The notes under the pieces are model-generated. The model was not told the DNA's origin. It did no database searches and worked only from the letters and a program-made list of their open reading frames with translations. From Dimargaris cristalligena (Eukaryota; Kickxellomycota; Dimargaritomycetes; Dimargaritales; Dimargaritaceae), in the NCBI GenBank assembly GCA_027576995.1, contig JANBQC010000590.1:1-17314 (forward strand): a DNA stretch of 17,314 nucleotides. The letters are read 5' to 3'. Each line of letters begins with the position of its first letter. The stretch's first letter is position 1. Made by a program: the position numbers and the translations under genes. Below are positions 1 to 9,978 of the stretch, piece after piece.

Positions 1-925
1 GTGTCTTAAGAATTCTTACTATTCACTATGTCGCTCAATAATGTTTGCATTCTCATGCGGCCATTTCGCGATCTACGAACATACAGGAATAGAGGCTAGG
101 CGACATTGACGAGTACCGGGCTTTGCTGGCAACCATTAGTTAATTTGGGAAGTGGCCAATGTATTTTGGAATACCAATACTATGCTGTGTGGGGGGGGGG
201 ATAAAAGTGTGAATAATATCCTAGGCCTAATGATCCCCCACATTAGCCATTCCGATACTGTACTTAAACCAATATTAAACTGGTGTTTAGCCTAAGGGTG
301 TGAGGAGTTTATTGCCCTAAATTGCAGCATACATTCAGAGGAATTAAGAGAGTGTGTAACAGTCACTATAAATGCCAGTGAACACCCACTAGTATGGGTG
401 TGCGGGAGTCTGATGTAGTTAGGGCAGGATATCTGGGTGGGACTTGCACAGTAAAGCGTGATGAACCAATGCCCCATCTCCCATATAGATTATTATATGT
501 TGAGAAATATGTCCCGAGGGGTCTATTACTTCCTCCTGCTTTTGATCAGCTATATTTGTTTATTTTGTTACAATATGTCATTTGCTTTTAACTGCTTCCA
601 ATACCCCCTGCCGACTATGCTATTCAATAAAACTAACCACCTAGAGGTACCTACCGCCTTGTAGCTGTTATCTTCCCTGACACCCAGTTCCATTAATAAT
701 ACTTTTGTATTTCCAACATGGTAAAGCCCATAAAGTAAATCTATGGGGTGCAGTAATGGGAGGTGTTGCCCCCAAATACCCTCTCCCTCATATTATATGA
801 TTTATTTTTTGGGGGTTTAGCCAATGAAAGCAACACTGGCTAACCACTCAAGAATTTATGGGCCATGGACAGGCCCTAAATTCTCATCACTTAAAGTCTG
901 TTGAAGTAGCTCCAGGAGTTTTGGA
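1..925. other. Intergenic, no gene seen
   Basis: No open frame here has convincing protein-like composition. A run of ten G lies at 191-200. Two short imperfect hairpins are visible: a GGCCTAATG / CATTAGCC pair near 226-246 and a perfect TTAGCCA / TGGCTAA pair near 812-840. They may be worn ends of old insertions, but nothing else supports that. Confidence 0.5.
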
Positions 926-1949
926 TCAAACATTGCAGACATCAAACTCAATAATTTGTTCCATCCAGGACTTTTCCACCTCTAGAACCATGGTGTGCTC
1001 CTCAGATTCCAATCCAGTCATAAACGTCAATACATCAATTTGGTTATAGTTAGTGAGTAGTGCCCAGACCAGAAGGATATCCTGCATATCCTCCACAACA
1101 TCTGGTTTGAAAAGGCACCAAGCATATGTAGCCCCATTGTCCAAATCATCTGTGTTGACAATGTCCTATTGCACTTGGTCCAAGGCCCCCCCACTATTTA
1201 CTTCAGCAGACTCTTCAGCATCTGACTCTTCCATCTCCATATTTGCATGTCTGTCAGTTTGGAAACATTTCCATTGCCTAGCCAAGAATACTGCTCCTTC
1301 AGGGAATCCACCCTCATCCAATGAATGCACTAGTGTACACTGATCTTCTTGAATATTGTCTGTAACATCTTGTAAAACAATCAGGCTGTGGATCTCTTTT
1401 GTTGATTATAGCACCTATATTTCTCTAAAAAGATGTTGAAATGTTCCACCTGGTTAGTAGTAGATAGACAAAACATAATCATGGAACTAATACCCCCAAA
1501 CATAAGTTCAAGAAATTCTTATGAATCCAAATCAGAGATGGGGTTGTCACCCAGGTTAACCACCCTTAGTCTGTCAAGAGTCCCGAGGATAGGCTTATAA
1601 CAGTAGGCAAGGCTTAGACTTGGTCAAGCAGGCTACTAGCATTAGGATGAGGGCACAGTACTAACCAATAAAGGATAAGCACAGGCATATGCAAGGGATA
1701 TGCAGTAGGCACACTTACTAGTTAATACAAGGGGATGAGCATATATAGAGTTTATTGGGATAAACTGGGGGTTATGAATAAGCTAAGGAAACTAACTGGT
1801 CCTAATGGGGCCCAGTTATATATACACAGGGGACAACTCCAGAGGGAGGTCCCAAGGGAAATGTTACTAAGACCAAGGTATACTAAATAAGCTGACCGGA
1901 CAGTTGTGAGGGTCTGGAAGACTTGGGTGGTAACTGGAAGAGTCATCAA
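926..1949 (-). pseudogene. Decayed leucine-rich-repeat gene, 3' part
   Basis: Several protein-like frames on the minus strand follow one another but do not join. Frame one (1620 down to 1381) has an LRR signature, LDRLRVVNLGDNPISDL, then an in-frame TAA at 1519-1521 and a TGA at 1381-1383. A second frame (1405 down to 926, 160 codons) continues at once in another phase, is acidic in the middle, and is broken by a TAG at 1166-1168. It contains WKCFQTDRHAN and ends before a TGA. Upstream, near 1880-1850, a block reading YLVYLGLSNISLGTSL resembles a block of the plus-strand copy at 17040-17090. LRR domains usually bind other proteins. The C-terminal half is not a family I recognise. Stops and frame changes make a working product unlikely, although unseen introns could remove some of them. 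Confidence 0.5.
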
Positions 1950-2149
1950 ATTAGTACCGGAGTGAGTGGTGCAAACCTAAGAGTCTGGAAGGGGGATGGT
2001 TATATTGAATAGGGTGATCCCATAGTACCGGGGGTGACTATAGGATGTTATATATGGTGCTATATGGCCTAGTTATAGGTGATTACTATACCCGGATTAA
2101 GTCAGATTAGAAGGGCTAATAATAGTAAATTGACCATATAATCTTCATC

Positions 2150-2681
2150 CAGCCATTTCCATATGGGAGAGGTTCAACCAAGCTGCATAACAAAAAATCT
2201 GTTGGATGAAGCAAGTATTACTGGTTAAAAATAAATCTCACATATTATCACATACACTTATCATATAAAACCTTATACAGCTGGGTCGGATTTCACCCAT
2301 ATACACAACAAAATTAAATGCATAAGTAGTCCTGAGCTTGACTATGAAAGTAAGTCCTGGTTATAGGACCAATACTATTATATTCTCGCCCATATTATTT
2401 AAAATTTTAACAAATGGATTTTTGAGATCGCATCATGTCAATATAAAGATACCGAAGTATACCTCGTTATCAGGTTTTGGTCCATCCAAAACCTATAAGT
2501 ATAGAGCTTCAAGACCCGGTAGACTGGTAAGGTCTTGCAATGCGATACCAGTTTGTAATGCTGGATAGCCCGACAGGAGACTCAGTTCCGGCTCCAGATA
2601 AACGGGGTTTAGCGTGTAGATCATCATTCTTGCAGGGGAGGCGGGTGTTAGATTGATAATATCCAGGGTATTGCGGGGTTT
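2150..2681 (-). pseudogene. Decayed LRR-family gene, central part (copy A)
   Basis: Reading down from 2681, an open frame of 83 codons to 2433 is broken once by TAG at 2493-2495. It contains an LRR unit, LTSLPGLEALYL. Further down, the frame around 2305-2240 reads YMGEIRPSCIRFYM, and that around 2215-2153 reads HPTDFLLCSLVEPLPY. These two blocks recur on the plus strand at 16482-16550 and 16570-16635 as YMDEIRPSCIKLYM and HPADNSSYSLVEPLLYI. Over the best-aligned stretch of about 55 bases the two copies match at roughly four positions in five. The blocks lie in different phases, so this copy is broken. The conserved order and spacing point to descent from one gene rather than chance or a terminal repeat. 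Confidence 0.6.
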
Positions 2682-2901
2682 TTACCTCTTTTTTTTTTTT
2701 AGAATAATAGAGTGAACAATGTGATTAATTCGGTGCTTTGCGGGAAGACACCGTACGGAATGCTCAATAATGGATGCATAAATGCCCATTAGAATTTAAT
2801 GGTAATACACGATGGGTTTGAAGAATATCAGTGGCTATTTAGGACTTTGCTGGCGACTGACAGCTTGGCGCTTCTAAGTTCGTCGGAACTATAATGCTTA
2901 T

Positions 2902-3366
2902 TTATAAGAAAAGATAAGTAGAAAATAAGTAAAAAATAGTAAACGCAGGATGCTCGGAAATCTGACAATGCTGGGTGTGCTCGTTAGGCCGACGTAGGGA
3001 ACTGTCCAATGTGATGATATCGCTTATGTTGATAAATGTATAATAAAACGATATAGAAATTAAGATGTACGGATAAAAAAACAATGGGCTATGAGTAACC
3101 ATCTTCAAATATAATAGTCGAATGGTTGGGGTTTTCATCGTTTTCTGATATTTAATGCATATTTGATGAATAATTGGTTTTACGAGGCGTAATAAAGGAA
3201 TATGATTGAAGTAGCCGTGATGTACTTTGATAACGAAGTTACAACCGGCAAATGATTCGGGTAACTGATCCAACTTTCCCTTTCCTGCACTACAATAGTG
3301 GAGTTTACAAGGCTTGGGATATATGATTATAATTTCGGAGAACGCATTTTCTATTGATAATGGCAT
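2902..3366 (-). CDS. Hypothetical 154-residue protein, LRR-like 5' part
   Basis: An uninterrupted minus-strand frame runs from an ATG at 3366 (a GTG precedes it in frame) to a stop near 2902. That is long for such AT-rich DNA. The first two-thirds has spaced Leu/Ile residues in an LRR-like rhythm (FNHIPLLRLVKPIIHQI; TIRLLYLKMV), while the last third is hydrophobic and low in complexity. No signal peptide is seen. A TATAAAA box lies about 115 bases upstream, suggesting a true 5' end. The same strand continues into the LRR debris below 2681, so this may be the start of that broken gene rather than a separate one. I do not recognise the family beyond this. Confidence 0.35.
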   Translation of the reverse strand: MPLSIENAFSEIIIIYPKPCKLHYCSAGKGKLDQLPESFAGCNFVIKVHHGYFNHIPLLRLVKPIIHQICIKYQKTMKTPTIRLLYLKMVTHSPLFFYPYILISISFYYTFINISDIITLDSSLRRPNEHTQHCQISEHPAFTIFYLFSTYLFL

Positions 3367-3477
3367 CACAGCCAGTAAATGAACGGGCTTATTAATCAGA
3401 CATCACCCCATCTCTTTGTATTATATAGTAGTTCCCACATATGCCGAGCCCTCTGGATTCTATTATGCTTGCTACCC

Positions 3478-3484
3478 TTTTATA
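3478..3484 (-). promoter_or_regulatory. TATA box candidate
   Basis: On the minus strand this reads TATAAAA followed by GGG. It lies about 112-118 bases before the ATG at 3366, a usual distance for a fungal core promoter. It is supported only by sequence and position. Confidence 0.35.
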
Positions 3485-3489
3485 GAGTG

Positions 3490-4167
3490 GGATATCGAGG
3501 CGTGTATCCAACAAAGTCGGAGTGGCCAGTTCCAATTTCTAGTATGTAGTGGTTACTTTGCCATGTAATTTTGGGAAATCTGGTGAAATTGGCGTGGATC
3601 GACCACAGTGTCACCCCCCCCCCCTTTAATAGCAGTAGTGTATGCTGTATAGAGGGTGTATGAATTAAGCGAGTGAGAGGAGGAGGGTGGGAGGGGAGAA
3701 AGTAAGGAATCGCGTTTTGTTGTAGAGTTCCTTTTATTTTTGGTTCACAGGGCTATACTACTCCCCGACTTGGTTCATTCGCAACAATAAGGCAATAACA
3801 GCTCTGGACCCTTTTGTTTTTTTGCACTTCTTTCCTCCCCATCCTCTCCACTTTCTATTCATCATCACATTTCCAGCTATATATATTTACTCTTCCGATA
3901 TATATATTTTGTCGCTTCTTATCGCCCGTATCTAAATATTACCACCCCGTGTATTGTGTCCAAAAGTTTCACAAGGCCGCCGGTGGCACTATACCACTGC
4001 ATTTTCTACTTAATCCCGGCCGGCTAGTCTCTCCATTTTCGGGCCTTTTTCACTGCTGCCTTTTTATATTCGCTCTACTTTGAGCTGCCGAATCGTGCCG
4101 GTGTCCTCGTGGTCCCCTTATTACGCGATATTAGTTGTCGACCTAAGGTAGAACCTCCATTTCGGTT
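3490..4167 (+). promoter_or_regulatory. Upstream region and leader of the Tubby gene
   Basis: No gene is seen here. A run of eleven C lies at 3614-3624. From about 3805 to 3945 the plus strand is strongly pyrimidine-rich with TATATATA islands near 3880 and 3900, the look of a fungal promoter and 5' leader. The open frame across 3814-4083 is a by-product of that composition. Confidence 0.4.
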
Positions 4168-6314
4168 ATGGTTAGTCAGCCATTGGAAGGCGCGATAGCA
4201 CCGTCTCACAATTCTGCCGAGGCTGGTGGTACCATGGCAACGGCTCAGCGACAAGGTGTACCCCTCCAGCCGGCATCCCCGGCCCATTCGCCCCACACTG
4301 TTCCATCCACCGCCGGAATCGACCACGTACAGCCGGTTGCCGATACAGCTACGCCCCTTACCACTGTTATCACCCCCGCCGACCAACATGGGGATAGTAA
4401 CAACGGCGAAAGTGAGGGCGACGACGAGAGGGCCAATGATAATGGCCAGGCCCATGCGGCTCAGAACCGTAATCCCGGCGGTGCTGCTGGAGAAGCGGAT
4501 GATCCGTTAGTGCCCAACCGCGACGAAATTGGCGAAGACGAGTGGTCGCGCCAATTGGCGTACGAGTTGCTATTAAATATCGGGTATACCGGCGATCCCG
4601 GCACCGAGTAAGTCTTTAGATCCTCTCCATCGAACGTGTTCCCCTGTTGACAATTTTGGGAAAGTCGACTTTTACATTCAAATCTAATTGGAAAAATAAT
4701 AATAAATGTATCGGGCATAGCAAGTAACCGAATCTATGTAATGCAGCTCCTTAGCCAAGCTTGGCCATTGCTTTTTGTTGACTATTATATATCATTTTAA
4801 ACCTCATTAACGCCCCCCACCCTCAATCAATGCGATTATCTATGTTTATTTGACGTTCCCCAAAGTTCCAAGGAGTTCATTGATGACTTTGTCCACCGCC
4901 CCCTTCCCGTCGGCCATCAAATTCAATGCAAGATTATCCGCCAAAAAACCAAACGGGGCACCAAACCCCAGTTCTACTTTTTCGCTGAAAGTAGCGATGG
5001 CCAACCCCGAATTTTCTTGCTATCCGCGCGCAAGCGCCGCAAGGCCCGGAATTCGTGCTACTTAATTAGCCGATCCCGGAGCGACTTGCACCAGGACTCG
5101 CCCGATATCCTGGGTACGGTCAGGTCGAATTTCTTGGGCACTGAGTATGTGGTGTACGGGCCGGAGCCACCACCACCATCATTATCAGACTTATCCCCAT
5201 CCCCGTTGACCTCACCTGCGCGACCGGCGGGTTCCGATGGGGGTCCCCCGGTGGAGGCCGGGTCGGAGTCAGCAACATCATCGGTGGCATCGTCAGCACC
5301 CTCCCCGGTGCAGCCGCCTCCCGCAGCAACGGCCGCCACGACCGATTCCCCCTTAACTTTGGTTCCAGCGGCCGCTTCGATGGAATCCCCCGGAAATACG
5401 TCATCCTCCACCCAGACGACATCCACCACAACTAAGGATGCATCAGAGCGGTATCGCGAGGAGCTTTGTGCCGTTCTCTACGAACCCAACATTATGGGTT
5501 TCAAGGGCCCCCGTAAAATGGCGGTCATTATCCCCGCCCTATCCATTGACGGGGTGCGCCGGCCTTACCGGCCCCCCCAGGAAGACACGTCCCTCGTCAA
5601 TATGTACCGGCGGTGCTACGACCCATCCCTCTTGGTTCTCTATAACAAGTCGCCCCAGTGGAACGAAGGTAAGTTTGAAAGTTTATAATGGTATCCCGTG
5701 ATACCTTTTATCTTGTAAACAGGCCCCACCAAAGGATAATCAAGGGCTGTGAACCACTTACAACGTACCAATTAACGCGAATTGCTAACCTGGTTTAAAT
5801 TATAAATGGCCCCCTCCGGACCCTCGACATATATATTTATACCAAAAAAAAAAACGCCTGCCATCTATTAGAATCGCACTCCTATGTACTCAACTTCAAC
5901 GGCCGAGTCACGGTGGCATCCGTCAAGAATTTTCAACTAGTGAACGACCTCGACAGTAAGTGCTTGAGCTCCGTGATAGGTCTGCGTGCGATTGATATGT
6001 CTGGGATGGATGACTGTGACTGATAACTTATTTCCACCAACCAGTGACTGCTAGAGGGCAACACAGCCACTACTGCATTTACCTCCCCACATGATAACCC
6101 GTTAAACAACTTCTCTGTACTTTATTACTACCTGACCATTGTAAAACCAAACAAAAATTGGCCGGTTGATTTGAGCTTAGTGGACTACATTATTCTGCAG
6201 TTTGGCCGAATCTCGCAGAGTGTTTTTACACTTGATTTCCAGTTCCCCATGACCCCGCTACAGGCCTTCGGGATTGCTCTCGCGAGTTTCGACCCCAAAC
6301 TGGTCTGTGAATAA
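4168..6314 (+). CDS. Tubby-like protein (Tub domain), four exons, 486 residues
   Basis: Exons are 4168-4607, 4866-5668, 5872-5955 and 6181-6314. The introns (258, 203 and 225 nt) all begin GTAAGT, end AG, and keep phase. Residues 1-147 are low-complexity and acidic near the end. From about residue 150 the Tub domain follows: [18 protein letters not shown] (198-215), whose basic patch matches the phosphoinositide-binding strand of animal tubby; [23 protein letters not shown] (358-365); [19 protein letters not shown] with [21 protein letters not shown]; and the C-terminal helix [18 protein letters not shown] ending at the stop. Tub domains form a beta barrel around this helix and bind PI(4,5)P2 at membranes. 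A Pro/Ser/Thr-rich insertion of about 95 residues (246-340) splits the barrel at a loop. The first acceptor is CAAAG, the only AG available. ATG 4168 is taken as start; ATG 4234 is an in-frame alternative. Confidence 0.93.
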
Positions 6315-7197
6315 GAGCCGATCCCCTTCAACCGATTTAGGAGCACCCTGTAGTTTACGCGTCACCCCTCTCTCCCCCAGCAGGTCCATTTTTTTTAAAA
6401 AAAAACAACAACATGTTATTAATATCATAGAAAATCGTTTTATGAATAGTGTTCTCGTGCGATATTATCTGCTACAGCATTAAACCCTTCGTAAACGGCC
6501 ATCTACGCTCAACCTGCGACCGCCTCCCATTCTTACCTCGTATTCCGTTGACCCACTTTAGTCATGTAAATTTTTATGATCATCGGTCTCATCTCTTCAA
6601 ACCTAATCGTTTGAATCGCTACCTAGGTTTATCCGACTATACCACATTTAAATGTATTTTTTTGCCATAATCTCGTCATGAATGGGTATAATATATGCCC
6701 AAGATTGATTTTTACCAAATCCATTTTCTTCACATGGAATTGTAGGAAGTATTAGGTGTCTGAATTTACTTATATATATATATATATATATAATAAAATT
6801 TCCAAAAAAAAAGGGTTATTTGGACTATCGTCGTAAAACGACAGGACTCGACTTATTCGACAAATCTACAGAGCAATCCGGATATAAAATCAGCAAAAAC
6901 CAAACTGGATAGTGGTAGTAAATAAATAAATAGGCTAGGCGTAGAAAGGGGGGCATGAGCTGTGACAATAGGAGATTAGCCTAAACTCAACATCTGAAAA
7001 CCGAGGATAAAAAATAAAAAACAAATGAAGAGGGGCAAAAGAAGGTAGCAAGTATAATGATGGTCTAATAAAACAAGGTGGGATTCAGATATGCATGAGC
7101 AAGGGACTCTCTCGCATCAGTAGCACAGGGGAAAGGGGTGAACAGGTAAACTGTAGTAGATGGGGGTGGAGGGTAATAAACCCGTCGGTCCAAATAA
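6315..7197. other. Convergent intergenic region, low complexity
   Basis: This stretch separates two stop codons facing each other. It holds A/T runs, a TA microsatellite and an AATAAA at 6792-6797 that could serve as a distant polyadenylation signal for the Tubby gene. No coding region is visible on either strand. Confidence 0.5.
6771..6792. repeat. TA microsatellite, eleven units
   Basis: An uninterrupted run of TA dinucleotides, followed at once by AATAAAA. It is simple repeat DNA in the space between the two converging genes. Confidence 0.95.
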
Positions 7198-9025
7198 TTA
7201 GTTGGTCTTGGTCAGCATCGAGCCTCGTCGGTCGTGCATAATGTCAATGGGGGTGGCTTTCCAAACGCCGAAAACATAATTGAGTCGTAATAGTAATAAA
7301 TCGGCGGCCATAATAATAGAGTCCCGCATCAGGTGCATTTTAGAGCCGGCCACTTCGTGCCACGTCACCGGAACTTCCACGACGGGGATCCGGAAATTAG
7401 TGGCAAGCAAAAGAACTTCAATATCGAAAATCCAGCGTTCGACGTGGATATTGGGGAAAATGGCTTGGGCGGCGCGTCGGGTAAAGAGTTTGAAGCCGCA
7501 TTGGGTGTCTTCGACTTCCCGAATACCAAAGATATAAACAAACGCGTGGAAAGCACGCATAAGAAAACGACGGATGATAGAGCGCTGGAGTTGGATGAAG
7601 CCACAGGAGCGGGTGGTTCAGCAAACAATATGGGTCGGGAGGTAAAATAAAGACATAGTGAGTTATTGGAATACAGATACAAATATACGGGTTTGCAAGG
7701 TGATGTTGACATTAGGCATGAGCCACTTAATAAGGAGAACCCCCCGGGTGGTCGCGGGGGGCACTCTATCGGGAAATATCTTACGGTGGCCGCTCCACGG
7801 GACCTTAAATTAAGGCCCGTAGGCCAACCGAACCAACATTAGTGCCATAGAGGGGTAGAGATTATGGGCACCTACCTTAACAATAACCCCGGGATCTTTA
7901 AGATGGGCCCGAGACCCGACTGCGACGCCCATTTCACTGCGGGTGACCTTTTGGATGCCGTCCATCAATTTGCTTAAATCAGGGAAGCTGGTGGCTCCGT
8001 CAGCATCGGCAAAAAGGATATAACGACCTCGAGCGTGAAGAAAGCCCTGTTCCAGTGAAGCCAAGTCCATAGTAGTACAACAAGCATATCCATGGACGAG
8101 TTAGTCTGACTGTGTAACACATTGGCACTTGTACCATTCACGGCCACGGGGGTTCCTTTTTTTTGGATCCCCCCCTTTCAATTGTTAAAGACAATGCGAG
8201 CTTACTTTCGGTAACTCCCTGCAAAGCAGTCTAGCTTAGCGATAAACCAATGTGTCATTGAATAGCCTTGGCAGCTGGAACAGAGGGAGGGCTAAGCGAA
8301 CGCATTCGAAGACATCGATCATGGAATCGAACCTCGAATCTTCCTTAGTGCCACCGTTTCGCTTGCCCCCTCCTTAAATCCACGGACCAATGAATAAAGA
8401 GAGGATATTAACCTACCTGAGTGACGGCGCCCCCCTTGCCGCGGTTGAGGGAAAACGTCAACACCCGAAGGTTAGGGACGTTGTGTTCCCGCGCGTAGTC
8501 CAAAGCGACCTGAGTCGTTTGGTCGCGGCTCCCATCGTCCACGAGGAGAATCTCGTAAGTGAAGGGTAGCCGGTCGGCGGTGGACCGGGCGGCGGTGGGG
8601 AATTCGGCCTCGGTGGGAGTCGAGCCGGTGAGGGTTTCCGAGTCGGACGACGCGGCACTATCGCTCATTCCCTCCGCCTGGGAGTCGTCAGCCATCGCAT
8701 TAGTGCCGCTCCGACCCGCTTGGGTAGTGGTGGCAACCAGGGCTTCCAGATAGTCACGGGCCTCCTCCAGCATTTTGGGCAGACGCTGACTTTCATTGTA
8801 GGCGGGGACCACGACACTCAGAGTGACGGTGGGGGTATCGAATAGACTGGGCAGCGGGTGGGGCGTGTCCGAGATCGTGTCCCGGTAGTACTTCTCTTCG
8901 TCGGTGAGGGGGTGGGTTTTGGGGCTAATCAGGGTAAGAAAGGTAAACATAAAACCAACGCAAATGAAGATGAAACCGGCGAGTAGGGTCAGGGCACCGT
9001 AGACGGGCGATGGCAGCGAATCCAT
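7198..9025 (-). CDS. ALG5: Dolichyl-phosphate beta-glucosyltransferase, three exons, 388 residues
   Basis: Exons on the minus strand are 9025-8417, 8046-7876 and 7584-7198; both introns (370 and 291 nt) start GTAGGT, end CAG, and are in phase 0. The enzyme moves glucose from UDP-glucose to dolichyl phosphate at the ER membrane, supplying the donor for the last steps of the N-glycan precursor. An N-terminal membrane helix (about 9-34) is followed by the GT2 fold: [13 protein letters not shown] (67-79), [14 protein letters not shown] (157-170), LNRGKGGAV (193-201), the metal-binding DAD in LFADADGAT (214-222), [16 protein letters not shown] (286-294), [11 protein letters not shown], and [12 protein letters not shown] Ser/Thr/acidic insertion (about 97-152) makes it longer than yeast Alg5 (334 residues). 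The start at 9025 gives the expected N-terminus, although the frame stays open upstream to about 9505. The first intron has a GACTAAC branch-site candidate. Confidence 0.96.
7740..7761. other. GC hairpin in ALG5 intron 2
   Basis: CCCCCCG at 7740-7746 pairs perfectly with CGGGGGG at 7755-7761 across an eight-base loop. Seven G-C pairs give a very stable stem for its size. It lies about 115 bases inside the 291-nt second intron of ALG5 and could shape the pre-mRNA or stall copying; neither is shown. Confidence 0.7.
8286..8373 (-). ncRNA. Long nested hairpin in ALG5 intron 1
   Basis: Three nested inverted repeats share one axis. The outer arm pairs 8286-8302 with 8355-8373 (AAGCGAA/TTCGCTT and GGG/CCC cores with small bulges). 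The middle arm pairs ATTCGA 8304-8309 with TCGAAT 8334-8339. The inner arm pairs TCGAT 8315-8319 with ATCGA 8326-8330. In the sense of ALG5 transcription this folds as a hairpin of about 88 nt, the size of many processed precursor RNAs. It also carries a perfect tRNA-type B box, GGTTCGATTCC, but no cloverleaf can be built. The fold is visible; a function is inference. Confidence 0.4.
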
Positions 9026-9281
9026 AGTGGTGGAAATTTGGAACAGGGAGGATGGTACGAGAGAGGGACAAGGGGCCTGGTTGGAATAGGTTAAGCAGTA
9101 CGCCGATAATACGGGCCAAGTGGGTGGAAAAGCACGATGGTGTCTCACTTGGGCGGGTGAGGGAGAAACAATGTCGGAGTGGAAACGTTTGGTAAATTTC
9201 GGGAGAGCGTGCGGAGGAGGGACCCTGAGACAGCTGGGAAAAACAGGGAAACTAATAAGGTTTAAAACAGTGGGAAAGGAA

Positions 9282-9296
9282 GGGAGGGAGGGAGGG
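9282..9296 (+). other. G-quadruplex motif upstream of ALG5
   Basis: GGGAGGGAGGGAGGG: four runs of three G separated by single A, the compact pattern that usually forms a stable parallel quadruplex. It is on the template strand about 260-270 bases upstream of the ALG5 start codon. Confidence 0.7.
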
Positions 9297-9551
9297 AGAG
9301 AGGGCCACAGTGGGTGAGACTTGTATTCACTTATAACTCGCAAAATGGAGCTGGCGAAAAGGTTCAGCTGAACAAAGAGAAGCGGGGGGGAGAGAGGCTC
9401 GCTTTCTCGTAGGGCGTAGGTGCCGTATATGGTGAATACGACGAGTATTGCGGACTTAAAAGGAACACGGATGGAGTCGCGAAGAGCGGAATACGGAAAT
9501 ACCAATCAATAGGGCCAATTGGGGGAGCTGGATAGGTGCGGTGTGGTGCCC

Positions 9552-9568
9552 ATATATATATATATATA
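9552..9568. repeat. Short TA repeat
   Basis: An AT dinucleotide run (about eight units) upstream of ALG5. It could double as a TATA-type promoter element on either strand, but position alone does not decide. Confidence 0.8.
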
Positions 9569-9978
9569 CCAAACGGAGTGCTCCCTCTCTGTGAATTGGC
9601 GCCCTTCGTTCGGGGCCCGAAAGTCTCATTGGTGAGGTCATTTCGGGAGCCAGGGCGGTGGCTGAGGCCGAGCCTCCACCATTACTAAATCACTTCCATA
9701 ATTAGTCCCTCAAACAAGCCGGTGTCCCCTCGGTGCATCCCGTGGTCATAGAGGGCTGATATCCCTCGGCCTAACTCGATGGACCATCTCCACGACCCTG
9801 GGGACGGTGCGGAGACCAAGGTACAGTAGCATCCACACCCCTTGGCTCCTCGCCCACATTTGCGCTGCCTCCTCCTATCGCATCCCCTTACTCTGTTCAT
9901 TGATCTTATATGTTGCCCCTTTGCTTTGTCCGTTAGCTGTGAAAGAGGAGCATCCGTAAATAAGGTTACATTGGCTAA

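Larger units (their letters stand above)
9026..9660 (-). promoter_or_regulatory. ALG5 upstream region, pyrimidine-rich leader
   Basis: On the ALG5 sense strand this is C/T-rich, including CCCTCCCTCCCTCCC, as in fungal leaders. A TA run at 9552-9568 lies about 530 bases before the start codon. The ALG5 frame remains open through about 160 codons of this region without conserved sequence, so I take it as untranslated. Confidence 0.45.

Noticed and set aside
3814..4083. 89-codon plus-strand frame
   Set aside because: Composition is that of a pyrimidine-rich leader (Phe/Leu/Ser/Tyr), with no domain or signal; it lies just before the Tubby start.
5058..5431. Open frames on the minus strand opposite the Tubby insertion
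   Set aside because: They are shadows of the GC-rich Pro/Ser-coding stretch of exon 2.
6274..6670. Open frames after the Tubby stop
   Set aside because: They start inside the last Tubby exon in another frame or in AT-rich 3' flank and have no protein-like pattern.
8286..8373. tRNA gene on the minus strand (perfect B box, T-arm with four of five pairs)
   Set aside because: No D arm or anticodon stem can be formed at the required spacing, and the A-box-like sequence is too near the B box.
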